Shown piece by piece: positions 1 to 13,700 of a DNA stretch of 64,000 nt; position 1 is the stretch's first letter; each line of letters begins with the position of its first letter. The notes below the pieces were generated by a model that was not told the DNA's origin, did not search any database, and was given only the letters and a program-made list of their open reading frames with translations. The DNA is from Eutrigla gurnardus. Lineage: Eukaryota; Chordata; Actinopteri; Perciformes; Triglidae. Both the position numbers and the translations under genes were made by a program. The stretch lies in contig OY741277.1 of assembly GCA_963514095.1 (NCBI GenBank), forward strand, positions 6,167,409-6,231,408. The letters are read 5' to 3'.

Positions 1-788
1 ATGGCACTGAGTGCACAAAACATTTTTACAGCTCTGCTGCGCTGGTACCAAATACCATCAGAGTCATGAATTAGAAACAAGGCATCGTCTGACGATAAGG
101 AACTCTGCTGGGACTGTGACGTTTCTGAACGCACTATGCAACCTCATCACACGGGAGCCTTTGTCCAGGGTGTCTGCCTTTCAGAATCATCTCCAGTGTT
201 ATAGTGAGCGGGTTACACCAGTCATATGTGTATAATAAGTGTGCAGAACTGCAGAAAACCTAACCCTGTGGAGCATGGCAGCAAGTTTAACCCAGGAATG
301 CAGTACGACATTTGTTTGACACATTTGGCATTTTTTAAGCTAGATTGAGATATATTTAATTGTTATGTATTGAGATGCTGTATGTTTACATGGCCTTTTC
401 ACAGAAGGTTTGGATTTTCTGCATGATAGTTGTCACAGTGGGGGTCCAAATATAAGCTGTCACTGCGTGTGATGTTTTATGTGTGTTGAGGAAACGCTGC
501 GTGTCACTGGAAAGGCACCCAAAGACATCAGACCACGAGTCCTCGCTCCGTCTGGTCCAGTGTCTACAAGTAGCCTGTGTTTTGCCCACAAAAATGGCAA
601 CACACACCCTGTTTATGTCTCTGTCTCTCTCTCTGTCTCTCTCTCAGTTCATCAGCTGAAGAGACAATAATGAATAGAGGTCTCTCGCTCTTAATCATAA
701 GCATATGCACTCATTCAGTGTGTGTGTTTCTCACACTAGAATATAATTTGTGGCAGCTGTTTATAAGGACACAAAACTCATTAGTGCT

Positions 789-883
<95 letters not shown>

Positions 884-2557
884 ATCCATCAGTTTTATTG
901 ATCATCCCTCTGAGTTCACAGTTCATCTCATCCATTTAATGAATTCATTTAGGCTAGTCACAGGCTTCATCCATCTCTTGTTTTACTCAGAGGCCTCAGC
1001 ACATGGTCTGGCGAGTCAGCTGATCAGGGCTTGCCGTCCACACAGGTCTCCGTCTCTCCTCCGTGAAGTCGGTCATGTGTCTTTTAACGGCAGTTATTCC
1101 AGAGGAGCCGGAGTCGTTGACCGTGTCATGGCCTGTACTTTGTACTTCCTTTATACTGCCACATTACAGAGAGCTCCCAACTCCCACTTTAAACAGTCCG
1201 AATCACACCTCTGCAGTTGCTGATTTCATTGTGTTCATTTGGTTGATTTATTCTCAAGAAAACATTGTGAAAGACTGTAGCGGTCCCCCCGTTCTCACAA
1301 GCTTTCTACACGTTTGCTAAAAGACAAAAGGCCGAGCCTCGGCCCCACCCCCTTCCTCCTATCGCAGCTGATCATCATCAGATTAATCCAAGTGGATCCA
1401 GAAATATAATTTCTCATAAAAACCATGTTGTTGCATGTTGTGTCTGCTTGATCTGCTTCTCCCAGTTGCATGTTTTGGATATTCATCTTCTAAGTAAAAC
1501 ACACACACATGCATGAACGATGGTAAACCCCGGCCATCCGGTCAGGACTGCAACAGCTGCAGTGGTGCAACAAACAGACCAGAGACACATTGCAAAGGGC
1601 TCTATATAGGGTGTGTGTGTTAGACAGAGAGAGAGGGAGGGAGAGGCTGCCTCATGCTTTTTTTGTGTGCATCCCCGTCATCCTGTCGGATCTTTCCTAA
1701 TCGAAGATACTTTCAAACGAGAGTACCGATCAAAGTCATTTTGCATCCCAATAAAAGCAACCGTTGAATGAAAAGAAAATGCTGACAGACCAGCACAAAG
1801 AGAGAGTACTAACCGATACTGCACTGCTCTGGACTATACTGTATGCTGCTGTATCTGCAGCAGCAGAGAGGCAGGTTTTGCTGAGTCAGAGAGAGTTCAT
1901 ACAGCAGTGATGAGTGAGCTCCAACTATGATTGAGCTCAACACTGCCACTCCCTGGCAGACTGTGGCAATTGCACACAGGTTGAAGGATTGTCAGAGTAG
2001 TTGCAGGAGATGTTCGCCTCAATCACAAGCATCTGTCATCCATCATATCGCTCCTCTAGTGCTCTCTGGTGTTTCCATAACTGATTAATGGGTGTATTGT
2101 TTCTTAGCCATTGTGGTGGCTATTGGCTTAGGTTTCTGCCTTGACTTTGTATTATGGTAAGCTACAGATATGGCTTTGTCAGCAGGAAACATCCACTGTT
2201 CACTAACTCTCCACAGATGTGCTCTGAGTGGCTCCTACTGTTCTTTTGCTCTCACTTTTCCTTTTGCAGGACATTTTTCACATTAAGCTGCTCGGGGATA
2301 ATTGCTGCCAATGATGTGTGCATGACGCAGACACGAGGAAGTGATTTTGAAGGAGACATTGTAGTTTGTCGTGGAAACATTATGTGTACTGCAAATGGGA
2401 CTAAAACACGAGTAGATAGGCACTGGAATTGTTCAAGGGGAAATCGCAGTGATGTCTTGACCATTTTACGTATTCGCTTTTTGTACAACATCGTATAAAG
2501 ATACCACATGTGTGGCTGTCAGTTGATTTTCCACTCTTTTCCTTTTCTTTCTCACAG
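1..2557 (+). other. fhod3 intron, no exon seen
   Basis: This is intron sequence before the first recognisable fhod3 exon. It contains a long (TG)n tract at 792-880 and shorter GA-rich runs near 1625. I looked for the preceding FHOD3 exon (ending ...VHACIE) and did not find it, so it must lie left of the window. A CTATATAG near 1603 is TATA-like but has no supporting transcript evidence. Confidence 0.6.
792..880. repeat. (TG)n microsatellite, about 44 units
   Basis: An uninterrupted TG dinucleotide run in the fhod3 intron. The Cys-Val and Thr-His ORFs over it are artefacts. Confidence 0.98.
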
Positions 2558-5500
2558 AAAAACTCTACAACTCTACTGGACGGGAGCTACGAAGAGCCCT
2601 CTTTTCCCTCAAGCAGATTTTTCAGGTAATTATTTCTCTCTCTTTGCTTTTTCCGGATCCGTAAGAACTATCTTTTTAAAAATCTCCAGCTCACAAGATG
2701 CAGTGAATTCCACTGGGTGTCTTGTTTTTCATGATCTCAGAGGCATTTTGCAAAAGTGCAGCATTTGTCGGCATGTGAATTATCTTCTGCCATGCTCTTT
2801 GAATGTTCATGCACACACATTAACATGCAAAAGCATATGTAGCATGTACACATGCCTCGGTGCACACACACACTCCCACTTGGACACAACATTGTTTTCT
2901 TGAGGCAGAGTTGTGCTGCTGAGAGTCTGCCTTCGTGGCAGCTGTGGAGTGTTCAGGTCTGGTCATACTTTACACACTGGGCTGGGCTGGCCTGGCGGGC
3001 AGTCGGCCATAGAGGGGGAGGGTTAACCAACAGTAAGATGGAAAAGAGAGCAACAGACATTGATGCAAGCCTAGAATAGATTAGAATACCCCACTTTTTA
3101 CACTATGAGTGGCTTTGCAGGGTTTCTGTTGTTCGTATCCACCTGGCCTGATATCAGCATTACTTCTCTACATTGCAGTGGTGCAGTGTCTTAGATGACG
3201 GAGTCGTTGACAGGTGTGAGAGTTGCAGGTAGTTTAGTCACCGAATAGAAAGTGTGTAAGTGTGGAGGCCAAAGCAGGGCAACTCCCTGTAGGCAGAATG
3301 CATGTCTCATTGCACTTGCAGGAGCTAGAACTGAATGTAAACAAATACCGGTAGATGATTAATTTATTCATCTGAGAATTTCTTTTGAAAGGCTGGATTG
3401 TGAAATGTGCTCATGGCCTCTGGCAAATGTGACAGAAAGAAGTCAGAGCACCTGTTCTCCCCACTAATTGTTTTTTTTAGTTTAGTTTTGTTGCAGTGAT
3501 AGAAAGATTTGTTGCATCACATTCGCTGCTTGAAGCGTGACAAGTAATTTATCCATTTTGTGCAGAAGACGTGTGTGTAATTTATGAATTGGGTCAGCAG
3601 CATAAATCATCTCAACTTTCCCTGCAGTTGTTTTTGGCGGTTGATTTATTTCATTATCATTTAAATCTTGTAAAACTTTGAGTAATTGGAAAAAGTTTTA
3701 TGAGCCATTAAACAACAAATCCCAGATTATTATAATTTTCTGCAATCTCTTTCATTTTCAGCCAATCATTTGCAACCAACATTCATGCACTTAATGGTTT
3801 ACGTAACGCTGAAGGCAGTTATGTGGTGTGACAGATCTAAATCCATCAAATTGATTTGTTTAAAAGAAATACGTTGTATTTTCTGGTTCTGTCTATTGTG
3901 GTTCTTGAATATTCCCCTTGTTTTTCCATGACCTCTTTCCAGGATGACAAGGACCTTGTGCACGAGTTCGTGGTGGAGGAAGGTCTGACCTGCTTGATAA
4001 AAGTTGGCGCTGAAGCCGACCAGAACTACCAGAATTACATCCTCAGGGGTAGGTCGGCTGCAAACCAGCTCCATTCCTTTTTATCAATAAAATCACAGCA
4101 TTCGTTCCTCCTCTTTACTTTCTCACACCTCGATTTACAACACATGCTAATCGAGGATGTTATCAATCAGTCCTGTAACCGTTTTCTTCCCATAAACCTA
4201 TCCAGAACCACATGTGTTTACACACTCCATGTAAATTGATGATTGTGCTTGATGACCTTTTCACACTCACACACCTGAGGCGTATAAACAAGCTCACGTG
4301 TGCCAAAGATACTGTGGAATTAAGGCCAAGTTCTGCAGCTGCTTAATTCATCCGTCTCATGTCAGTAAGAGGAAAGATTATGCGTGTTAAGGTCGAAAGA
4401 GGGGCAGCGTGGTCGGGGATACCAGAGGACCATGGGATTCCTAGCGCTCGCTGCATGGTCACTACCATTTAACAGCCTGCTGTGAGGGGGCAGGTCGCAC
4501 ATGCTTGAGTGGCTAATAAAAGTTCTGGCAGGATATTGCAGATCATAAAACTAATTTCCCCTCCTTAACCCCGCCCCCCCCTTTTCATTTTTATTTTTCC
4601 TCATCTTTTCTTGAAAATGTGTTGGATTTCTGTCAAGCAACTTGAGCCAGTATTTCATCAGTTAATTGTTTTAATGTGCAGTACATAATATAAATGTAGA
4701 CACAAACACAAAAGCTTGGATCCCATATTTGTGGTAAAGAGTTCCATTGAAGAACACAACTCCATGGATCACAGACACCTCATTTGTTATTGCTTTATTA
4801 AGCCTTGCTAAAAAGAGTCACAGTGTACTTGACCCTCATGATTTAGGGTGCACATTTGAGTCCAATGTAAGCCCCCCTCCCCCGTTCATTCAATTAGATG
4901 ATGCATGCTGGGAAATGCTCACTCTCTAATTATCACCCTGCTCTGCCTGACCTTTTCTCTTATTGGAAAAAAAAAATCAAAGAGCAAAAAGGCAGATGAT
5001 CGTAACAGAGTAATGCTATCGCCCCCTGGACAAGTTCTAAACATGGACCCCCGCCATGTCTACCTCTGCAGCCTCTGATGTTAACGGTTTGATGCTTCAT
5101 CTGAACTCGGCTCGGTCCCCGACTCAGACGGATAAATCATACGGGGTAAATGGCCATAACAAGGCAGAGGATGAGATTGACAGGCTTTTGGAAAGTAAGG
5201 GGTTGACCACATGTAAGAGTTGTCTGTGTCATTGTGCTGTGAATGATGAGGCCACTTCTCATATCTCTTCACTCCTTATTGTGCTGTCCTTCTTTTCCCT
5301 TTTACCTCCCAGAGAATTCAGATGAAACATCTGTGTTTTGTGTGTTTCTCTGGGACTCTCTTTTTTCTTTCATGTGCTAATTTATCACTTCATCTCTGCA
5401 GACTCTGCAGTCCCCCCTTGTGTATCTCTACATCACTTATGAGAAACTAAACCAAACTACCACTCTCCCAAAAGCCCTTTTAACCTGTTTCAACTCTTGA

Positions 5501-7665
5501 CCTAATTCCTCCTGACCAGCTGAGGAAATCTCAGAGTGTAGCAGATCGCGCTCCCTCGTGTGCCATGTGTTGGAGAACACAAGTCAAGCATGTGCTGGAA
5601 CGCAGATGCACAGGTCAGAAATGTATATAGATCTGGCTCATTTTCCCGTTGATGACTTCCAAGAGGAGCTATGTCATAAGGATTCCCAGGAGGCGAGTAA
5701 ATTAGATTCCTGATATTTTCACATGTGCGGCGAAAGACGGAGAGAGAGAGAACCAACAACAGTAATTGCTTCGGTATCAAATCGTGATCACTTCTAATGT
5801 GGGTTTTTTTTTTTTTTTACTGTAACGTCTTTCAAGTTGAGGCCAGTAAAAAAGAAGAAGAAGAAATAGGAATGCAGCCTTGAACCCATCTGTCTGGTGT
5901 GCATTAAAACCTCCCGACAAAACAATCTTGCTCCCTTTCATGAATAAAAATCAATCTTATGGTTCTTTTGTAGATGAAAAAAGGTCCAGTCACACGTGCA
6001 CACCAGTCTGCATACATATTATGAGAACAGGTTCCCAGCCTCGGCTCTCTGGAACATTGCCGTCATTGTAAATGGTAGTTCCTCCAGCTCTCCCAGCAAT
6101 CTACACCATCTCACTTTTTTCTTTTTTCCTCACTTTTTCATTCCGTCTTCTCAAAGCCCTGGAGGTGTCTGTGGCCAGTTAGTGCTCACTCAGTGATGTG
6201 GGTATTTTCTGGGTCTGCGTGGCTGGGGCCCGGCCCCTCTCTGGGCCCCTCACACCTGGCTCGGAGGGCTTCCAGAGCTGGACTCAGCTCCTTGGAGACG
6301 TGCTTTTTTTGGCCCAGGGGAAGCCTTGTATGGCTTTATCACCCCATCAGTGAGAAAGGGTGTGAGGTCACTTTTTCGGAGGTGCCTATGCCATCTGGTC
6401 CTCCTGTAAGCTTTGCACTCAGCCCCGCTGTAGTGCTGCGAACACACGGGGCCAAAAAGGCAAAGAAGCGCTCATTAGAGATATTCTTCATTTTGAAACA
6501 AGAAATTTGAGGTTATGTTTAATTCAACACAGAACATTGATGTTCAAACATTTCTCTCTGAAACGGGTTGTTGAAATCGTAAATCTTGAGTTGATGAAGT
6601 GAAAAGCTGAGCGAAGGTTTTCGTACTCGATGTTTTTATAGTTAAGAATGTTGTTTCTCAACCTGCAGCGTTCTCATGGGGTTCTAAACTGTTATTTCTC
6701 CGTCAGAAATGCATGTATTTCCATTCACCTAGACATTTTAAACTGCTCTCAGAGTCTTTGAGTCCAAATATTTAAAAACAAATAAAGAAAAGATTCTTTA
6801 CAGCCATGCAAGGAGCAAAGATATAAATAAATACATAGGTTGTCACAGTAACACATCACTGTTGACAGCAGAGTAAGTGCTCCAACAGCCCTAAAATGAA
6901 AGCAGATTGCGCAAAAAGGTCAAAGAAGTTTCTTCCCTAAGCTCAAACTTTTTCACTGCGGTAAGAAAAGGATCCCGATGGTACTTATTACCATGAGTGA
7001 AACTGGGAGACGAGCTGGAAGAACAAATCACGAGGTTTTTCCTTGATCATCGTTCCGCTTGCAGTATTTACAGAAAGAGCACTAACAAAAGTCACAACTG
7101 CGTTTAATTGGAGACAGTAACATGGCAGCGACGGAGAGAGAGGCCAGATTAAAGACCAACCAATTACATCAACTTGAAGCAATGATTCCCCGCTTTGAAA
7201 CGTTCACTGTTGACATTCATCACCGTAAGCTAGTTTTTTTAGCAACACGTTCTCTGTTTGCACTCCTTAAATGCTGCACCACCTCTGTCTGCACACAGCT
7301 GCTTCCAAAACACCAGCCGGCCATCAGGCTCAGGGGAGTCCAATCGGAAGTGAGGCTCAAGTATTTGATCTATTGGAATTTAGGGAACTTTTTCTTTCTC
7401 TTTTTTTTTTTTGCACATTTCAAAGCGGTCTTGTGTACATTTTTAGGAAAATACATTCTTGAACATTACATAAATTACCTTCATATAAGGCCATATCTCA
7501 TAACCGGCTGTATTACATTGAATAGACATAAGCTTACATGCTATAAGTTTTGTACAGCTTCCTTAGAAATGGGTGCGCTGTCAAAGGTCCAAAATTATGA
7601 CTGTATCAGATACATCATGACCATATTTCATTTTAACTTGTCTTTTCTTCATCTCTTTCCATCTG

Positions 7666-7737
<72 letters not shown>

Positions 7738-10700
7738 CCTGAAACACAAGAGACTTTTAGTTTGAATAATTGTTGGTCTCTATAGGGTTTTCAGTACGGT
7801 GGCATTACATCTAACATCCTGTGACACGTGCACTGCTCACTGTAAACACACACTAGCTTTAATTTCTCTTATTCACTCCTGCTTTGTAGCATTATGAATG
7901 TAACTATGAAAACCAGCTGCTCTGTTCTTTGGTTGGATAAAAAACCTTCATTTCAAGATTTGAATGCTGCTGGCTTTTAGATAGAAGGGATGCCATGTAA
8001 CAAATGTCACTACTACTCAGATATTTCTATCAATAGTATTTTTTTCCCAGTAGGCCTATACCATTTCATACTGGAGAGACATTTTGTTTCTCTTAATTTA
8101 GAATTAGGATCACTGTTTTCGTGTTATACTCCGACCCCAGTTCTTAAAACATTTAACAGAGTGTAACTGAAGTCTCCCCTTGCTGGTTTGACCATTTTGC
8201 TGAGCATTAAGTGAAAACCCAGGCACAGTCGGGTTAACAGCGATGTTGGAAGCTCTTGTTGGAAACAGTGTGTATTGTGTTGTCTGGCTGTGTTATAGGT
8301 CGTCTGTTCTAGAGGGGGGAGACCTTTACTGTGGCCCATCGTCTGGATAAACATTTCCATTCTGTCTGGGCTGAGAGGCTTCGTGCAACTGTATCGGTGG
8401 ATATATGCTGGTTATTATAGGTGTAATCATGTCCTTGTTGGGGTGATCTAGGATAAGAGGACATTTGAGATGGAAAAAACACAGGAAATGCTGACACATA
8501 TATGTGGGCAAGCCCCGTGTTTGGAGCGAGAAGGAGATCTCCGGGAAAGCCCTCGTCGTATCGAAACTTGAACTCCGGGTTAGTAATGAGATCCCATGGG
8601 AACACGGGCATGTTTTCCACCCGATCTCCTGCAACTCTCAGAGCCAGCCACGGCTCCTGCTGCCTCTCTCTGCAAAGCATTTCAATGTGAAAAACACTCC
8701 CTCGCTCTCACATGTCCATAATACCACTCTTGTGCTTTGAAATGTTGATTCATTCACACTTGCATTTCAGCGTGCAGGTGATGATCTAAAGGTCACGAGG
8801 GAGGAACTGTTTTACTTCATTATAAAAGCACAATTTAACCACTAAAACAAACATCAACACTAAAAAAAAGATTTTCATTGCTTACAAGGTTTTGATCTCT
8901 TGAAAAAGCCAATTATATTTTGATATAATTGAGTTTCCTACATATCTGAGACTTCTCGCATTTGGGATGAAAGAAATGGTTTCATTTGATTGGGCGATAT
9001 TAAAAAATGAGGGCCACTCATGTTTTCAGCCTCAACTTCCTCCACTACTCTACGTTTTCAGCAGCTTTCAAACCAACAAACAAACACTACTGTATACTCC
9101 ATTGACTCTCTATACTACATATGATTAGAACATAAGTTTAACTTGACCAGACAAGCGTTCACTGAAGAGAAAACCACACGTTGTTTCATGTTTTTGGTTA
9201 AGCTTAGTGCCTCGTTCCTTCCGGAAACGTCCCACCCTGTCCCCCCTGCATCAGACCCCCACAGCCCCTTTCAGATCCCCCTCACTTGAGCAGGCAGCTT
9301 GCATCTGAACCCAATTCAACCCCACCTGCCTGACCTATATTCTGCCCCCCCTCCCTTTTTTTCCCTCCCTTCATCTGTAGACGTTTCCAGGTTGGCAGTA
9401 GAATTACAACAGCCTGTTATATTGTAATAGAATTCAGTATACAAGCCAATTATGTTATAAGAATGTTTGATTTGGTCCATTTCTCTAGCTCTTATTTGAT
9501 CATCTCTGACCTTGCCATCTAAGATACCGAAACTATCATTTGGAGGAAGAAAAAAAATATATTTTGCGGTAATGTAGCACGCAGGCATATAGACTGAACC
9601 ACTCAGCACTGGAGTGGGCTTTTTTACGGCTGATTCCTGTGAGCTGACTGTTTTTTGGGACCGAACACAGCGTCTTGCTGGCCAGAAACGGAGTGAATCA
9701 TACAACTACTCTCTCAAGAGTTGTAAGAATTTACTGCAGCTCATCTTTCAGCTCACTCTACAAGTGTGTGGATGTCGTGCAGTAGCTTAGTCTTCCCCAC
9801 TGGATGGAATGGGAGAAGCTCATCTGTTAGGCTTTCCCAGTTGTTCTCTGTCCTAAAATGATGATATTTGAATACGGAGGAAATGGGGAAGTTGTTGTTT
9901 TAGCCTTTTTATTTTCTTCACAGTGTTGCTGTGTACTCGGCTCACTGTGCCAGCCAAATACGGGAAAGGCTCCCCTGCCTTACTTCATGCTATTGTTCCA
10001 TTAGGTTTGTTTGTTTGCCTTTGGGGGATTTGTTTGGGCTCAGGCCCACAGCAAATTGTGTCAAATACTGGCAGACATGTATTCAGGTCTGAAAATGGAA
10101 GCATCCCGCTGTTGTTTTAGTGTATGGGACTCGATGCAAGTCTGGCAGTCGGCGCGGTGACTGGAGTTGGTCTGTCAGAGGCAGTTTGTCTGGCTCTAAT
10201 GGTCTGGGTGATTAGCTGAATAACAAATGGAACGTAACCCATGAACATGTCTTATTCAGTTAATAATTGCCATGAGTATTAACTGGTCTTTTTTTATGGT
10301 AGACTCTAAATTATAAGCTAGCTAGAGGCATGAACGATAAACGTCGGTACCAAAAGGAAATCGCTTTCTTTCTAATGACTCTAAATTCTGCAGGAAAGAT
10401 CAGAACGGACAGTATTGACTACCAGTAAAATAGTGAGTTCATGGGTCAGCGCTGTCCTTGTCTCTGCCCATGTGTTCCCAGAATTCAATGTGGACACTCC
10501 ACTCCAATTATGTTGTCACAATAGAACAAGAATCTACATTTTAAAAAAAGTATTTTCCAGACCACATCCAGCTCACATGGGTACGGTGAGGCACAACATA
10601 GACCTGCAGCTCCTTGCTAATGCAGAGCTTAATAAGATAAGCGGCTCTAAGTTGCACTGTACGGGATGGAGATTTGGCCGCTTTCCCAAAGTCCTGGTAA

Positions 10701-13700
10701 AATAAATGTAGCACACTGACAGTTTGGCTGACCCAGTTTTGATGAACTCCAAAATGTAAATGAAACCAAAGTGGTGAGTGGAAGGGGAGTAAACACATCT
10801 CGAGAGGGGAAGCTGTTGAGTTGATTTCTTGCATCTTCACAGATAAGGGTGTCTCTCCTCTCTTTTCGGTCAGCCGGCTGGTGTGGGTGCTGCCACCCAG
10901 ACCTCAGAGTGCTTCTCACCTCGGCAGCGGTCAGGGAGCAGCCCTTCCTGCACATTCCTGGGGCCGTGGAAGATAATTGCTGTGGTTTATGTGAGGGAGA
11001 GGCCCTGAAGAAACACTTCCACCAGACCTCAGTAGCATTAGATTTTACTTCTCAGAGTCCTGGTTCAGACACGGGAACGGGGTCTGTCTCGTCGACACAG
11101 CGGGTCTGTGGTTCCCTTCTGCAGCTCCATACCATTCAGACGCTCTCTTTGCTCTCGAAGCGCAATTGTATGTTAAATCTGTGAAGAAGTGGAGAGTGAG
11201 AGTGCCATGCCGACGCCAGGCCGCTCATTGAACACTTCCAAGTTTCTTTTCCAGCTAAATCATTCATCCTCGGCTATCCTCTCCCATAATGGCTCACATT
11301 TAAATTCCAATCACTGAGCTTTGAAGGCAGCTCATTGTCTGCCAACATCTCATTACGTGACATACATGCAAAGAGACTTAGCAATGTTATTGTTGTACTT
11401 TGTGTGAGGTATAATAGAGCTGCTCATGATTACTCGAATGGAGGCCCACATTTTTGGCCCCGGATCAGTGCTTGAAGTGGAGGGAGTCCTGTACAGACTC
11501 AGCACTCACATACTCTTCTTATTAACCCTCTTCCAACGTTATTGATGACTGTCTGTTGTAAATTTAAACACAATGTAATGGACCCACAGAAAGTTACCAT
11601 ACCAGGGAAGTATGCTGTGGAATAATGATTTTATCTTGCTTTCAAAGCTTGAACTGCAACACACAGGTAACTTTCCATTTTCCTGCGCAGTTTCACGACT
11701 AATTTACTCACAAGTGTGTGGAAATCGGTGTACTTTGGAAATTCACAAGAGTCGATTGCTTTGCGAGTAATTAGATGTTTCCTTTAAGCAGTGTCTGACC
11801 AGACTCTTAAGGTTGCAGTTTGCCATAATGAAAGATAATTGTTTTACCTAACTATTCACAGGGTAACTGCAGTCCATGTGGTTTCTGGTACTCAGAGTGG
11901 AATTGTACATAAATGGCAGCTGGCATTGAATAATTCCATGAAGCAGCAGTTTTAATGAATCCGAGAGAAACGGGGGTAATGATTGTGTGGTTTCTGGCGT
12001 GGTACCTAAGTGTTTGAATATCATGTAATTTCTGCATCTTAACTGCTCACTAAATTAAATGAACATATGATATAGACATTCGTTCGGATTTTATTTGACT
12101 TGGCTTCATGCTCGGGTTAAAAAGACTAAAACCTGTTGATGATATTTTTAAATCATGTTTTATGATAACCTGTCAGAATAATGTGAGTCATTTGATATTG
12201 TGGTTGACTTTTTGGAAGAATCACAATGTCTCGTCTGTCAGCAGCTGGACATTGACGTTGTGTAATGACACTTTAAAAAGCCTCATTAAGGCCACCTATC
12301 TCTTCTCACCCCTGTTTTCGATTGGACATTCCTCAGAACCTCAGCAGAAACGGGACGCAGGTGCACACCAGAGATAAAAGTCTGCGCTGCGGTGATATTG
12401 CAGGTCAGACATCGGCTACCGATTTGAAAAGATGACGCGTCTCATTACTCATTCAGCGTAAATCAAAGCTGTGTATAAAGAATTCCTGTGAAAAGTTATT
12501 TTATCCTCTTTAAACATAGTTGGATCTTTTTTTTCCCCTCAAACCAAAGGAATCCATTCTGGACCGGGTAGACCAGCTGTAGCTCATGTCATTACTGCTG
12601 TCACCCGTCTGTCAGCAGTGGTCCCATACAAAGAGGGGGGGTTCACAGGAGAGGGTGACACTCTGGCCCGCGCTGACTGAGGAGGTTAATCATGTTTTCA
12701 TAAACACGCTCTGATGTGGTCTGCTTTGATTCGCCACGTCGTCCGAGCCGCTAACTGCGGTGACACACGGCTCGGAGTCGGAATGCTCCGGCCTGACATG
12801 TTGTGAGTCATTAGCCCTGATTGATAAAAGACGAGCTGCCCCTGCTGCTGCCGCAGTGGGCCGTCGGCATGCACACACATGCACACGGACTCATGCGTCC
12901 ACCCACACTCGTACGCACCGTGCACACACACAGCAGCTGCACCTGGGAATTTTGGCTTATCTACAGCATATTCACAATTTTCATGCCCCTCTAGAGAAGA
13001 GGGGAAATATATGACAGAATCTGCAGCCTGTCATCACAACATGTCTGAAGAAACATAGCAATACGTCTGTTTAAGTATTTTATCTAGTTTCTTGTTCAAA
13101 GATTGAACTCTGCCCTTTTTATATTTTTTCTCCTGGTTTTTTTTTAACAGTTCAAAACACCTGGTGTGTCCGCTTTAGCAGCCATGAAGAAGAAGTCTCC
13201 ATCTGCTCGTATATATTATCTGCACTTGATCGGCTTGAAAAAGACAGGAATCAGGACTTTTCTCTCATGTATTGCCCCCCAAAGCTATACAGATTCTGCC
13301 AAGAAATAGTCAAACGGTCCAAAACTGTTCCACTTTCGATGTCTTCTCCTGTTTATACTACTATGTTTGTTTTCTTTCCACATCAGCTAATGTAACACCT
13401 AAAGTTGCAATGGGTTCAAGCTGAGCTCATCCTGTTGCTGTGGTCTTTTGTGTGAATGCATTAACTCCCATAGACGAACACTGACGTGCTGTTAAAAAAA
13501 ACGACACATTTAAAGGGAGCTTTTGTCTTGTTTCACGTCTTTCCAGCAGTGTTTGTCTCCCTTCCCCCATCTCCCTTTTTTAACAGAAGCCCTACATTTT
13601 ACTGCCCCCCATAGAGATCCCTTGGCTCTTATTATGTTCTTATTTATGTATCCTGTTACAGATGGAAGTCATGTCAGCATCCAGCGAGGCACTCGGCTCA

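Noticed and set aside
577..1223. Cys-Val and Thr-His repeat ORFs over the (TG)n tract
   Set aside because: Both strands are open only because of the dinucleotide repeat; no splice or family support. The same applies to the ORFs at 23066-23333 and 27065-27543.
1600..1612. TATA-like CTATATAG as an internal formin promoter
   Set aside because: No coding first exon or initiator follows that joins the known exons in frame; kept only as a remark.
7122..7742. 206-codon ORF in the large formin intron
   Set aside because: It ends in a Ser-Leu run from the (CT)n repeat and has no recognisable domain; chance ORF in AT-rich intron.
8309..8680. Overlapping ORFs on both strands around 8.1-8.7 kb
   Set aside because: All three phases have frames of similar length and none resembles a protein family or carries splice-consistent ends.
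9316..9705. 129-codon - strand ORF
   Set aside because: Low-complexity end and no known motifs; lies within the 10-kb formin intron.
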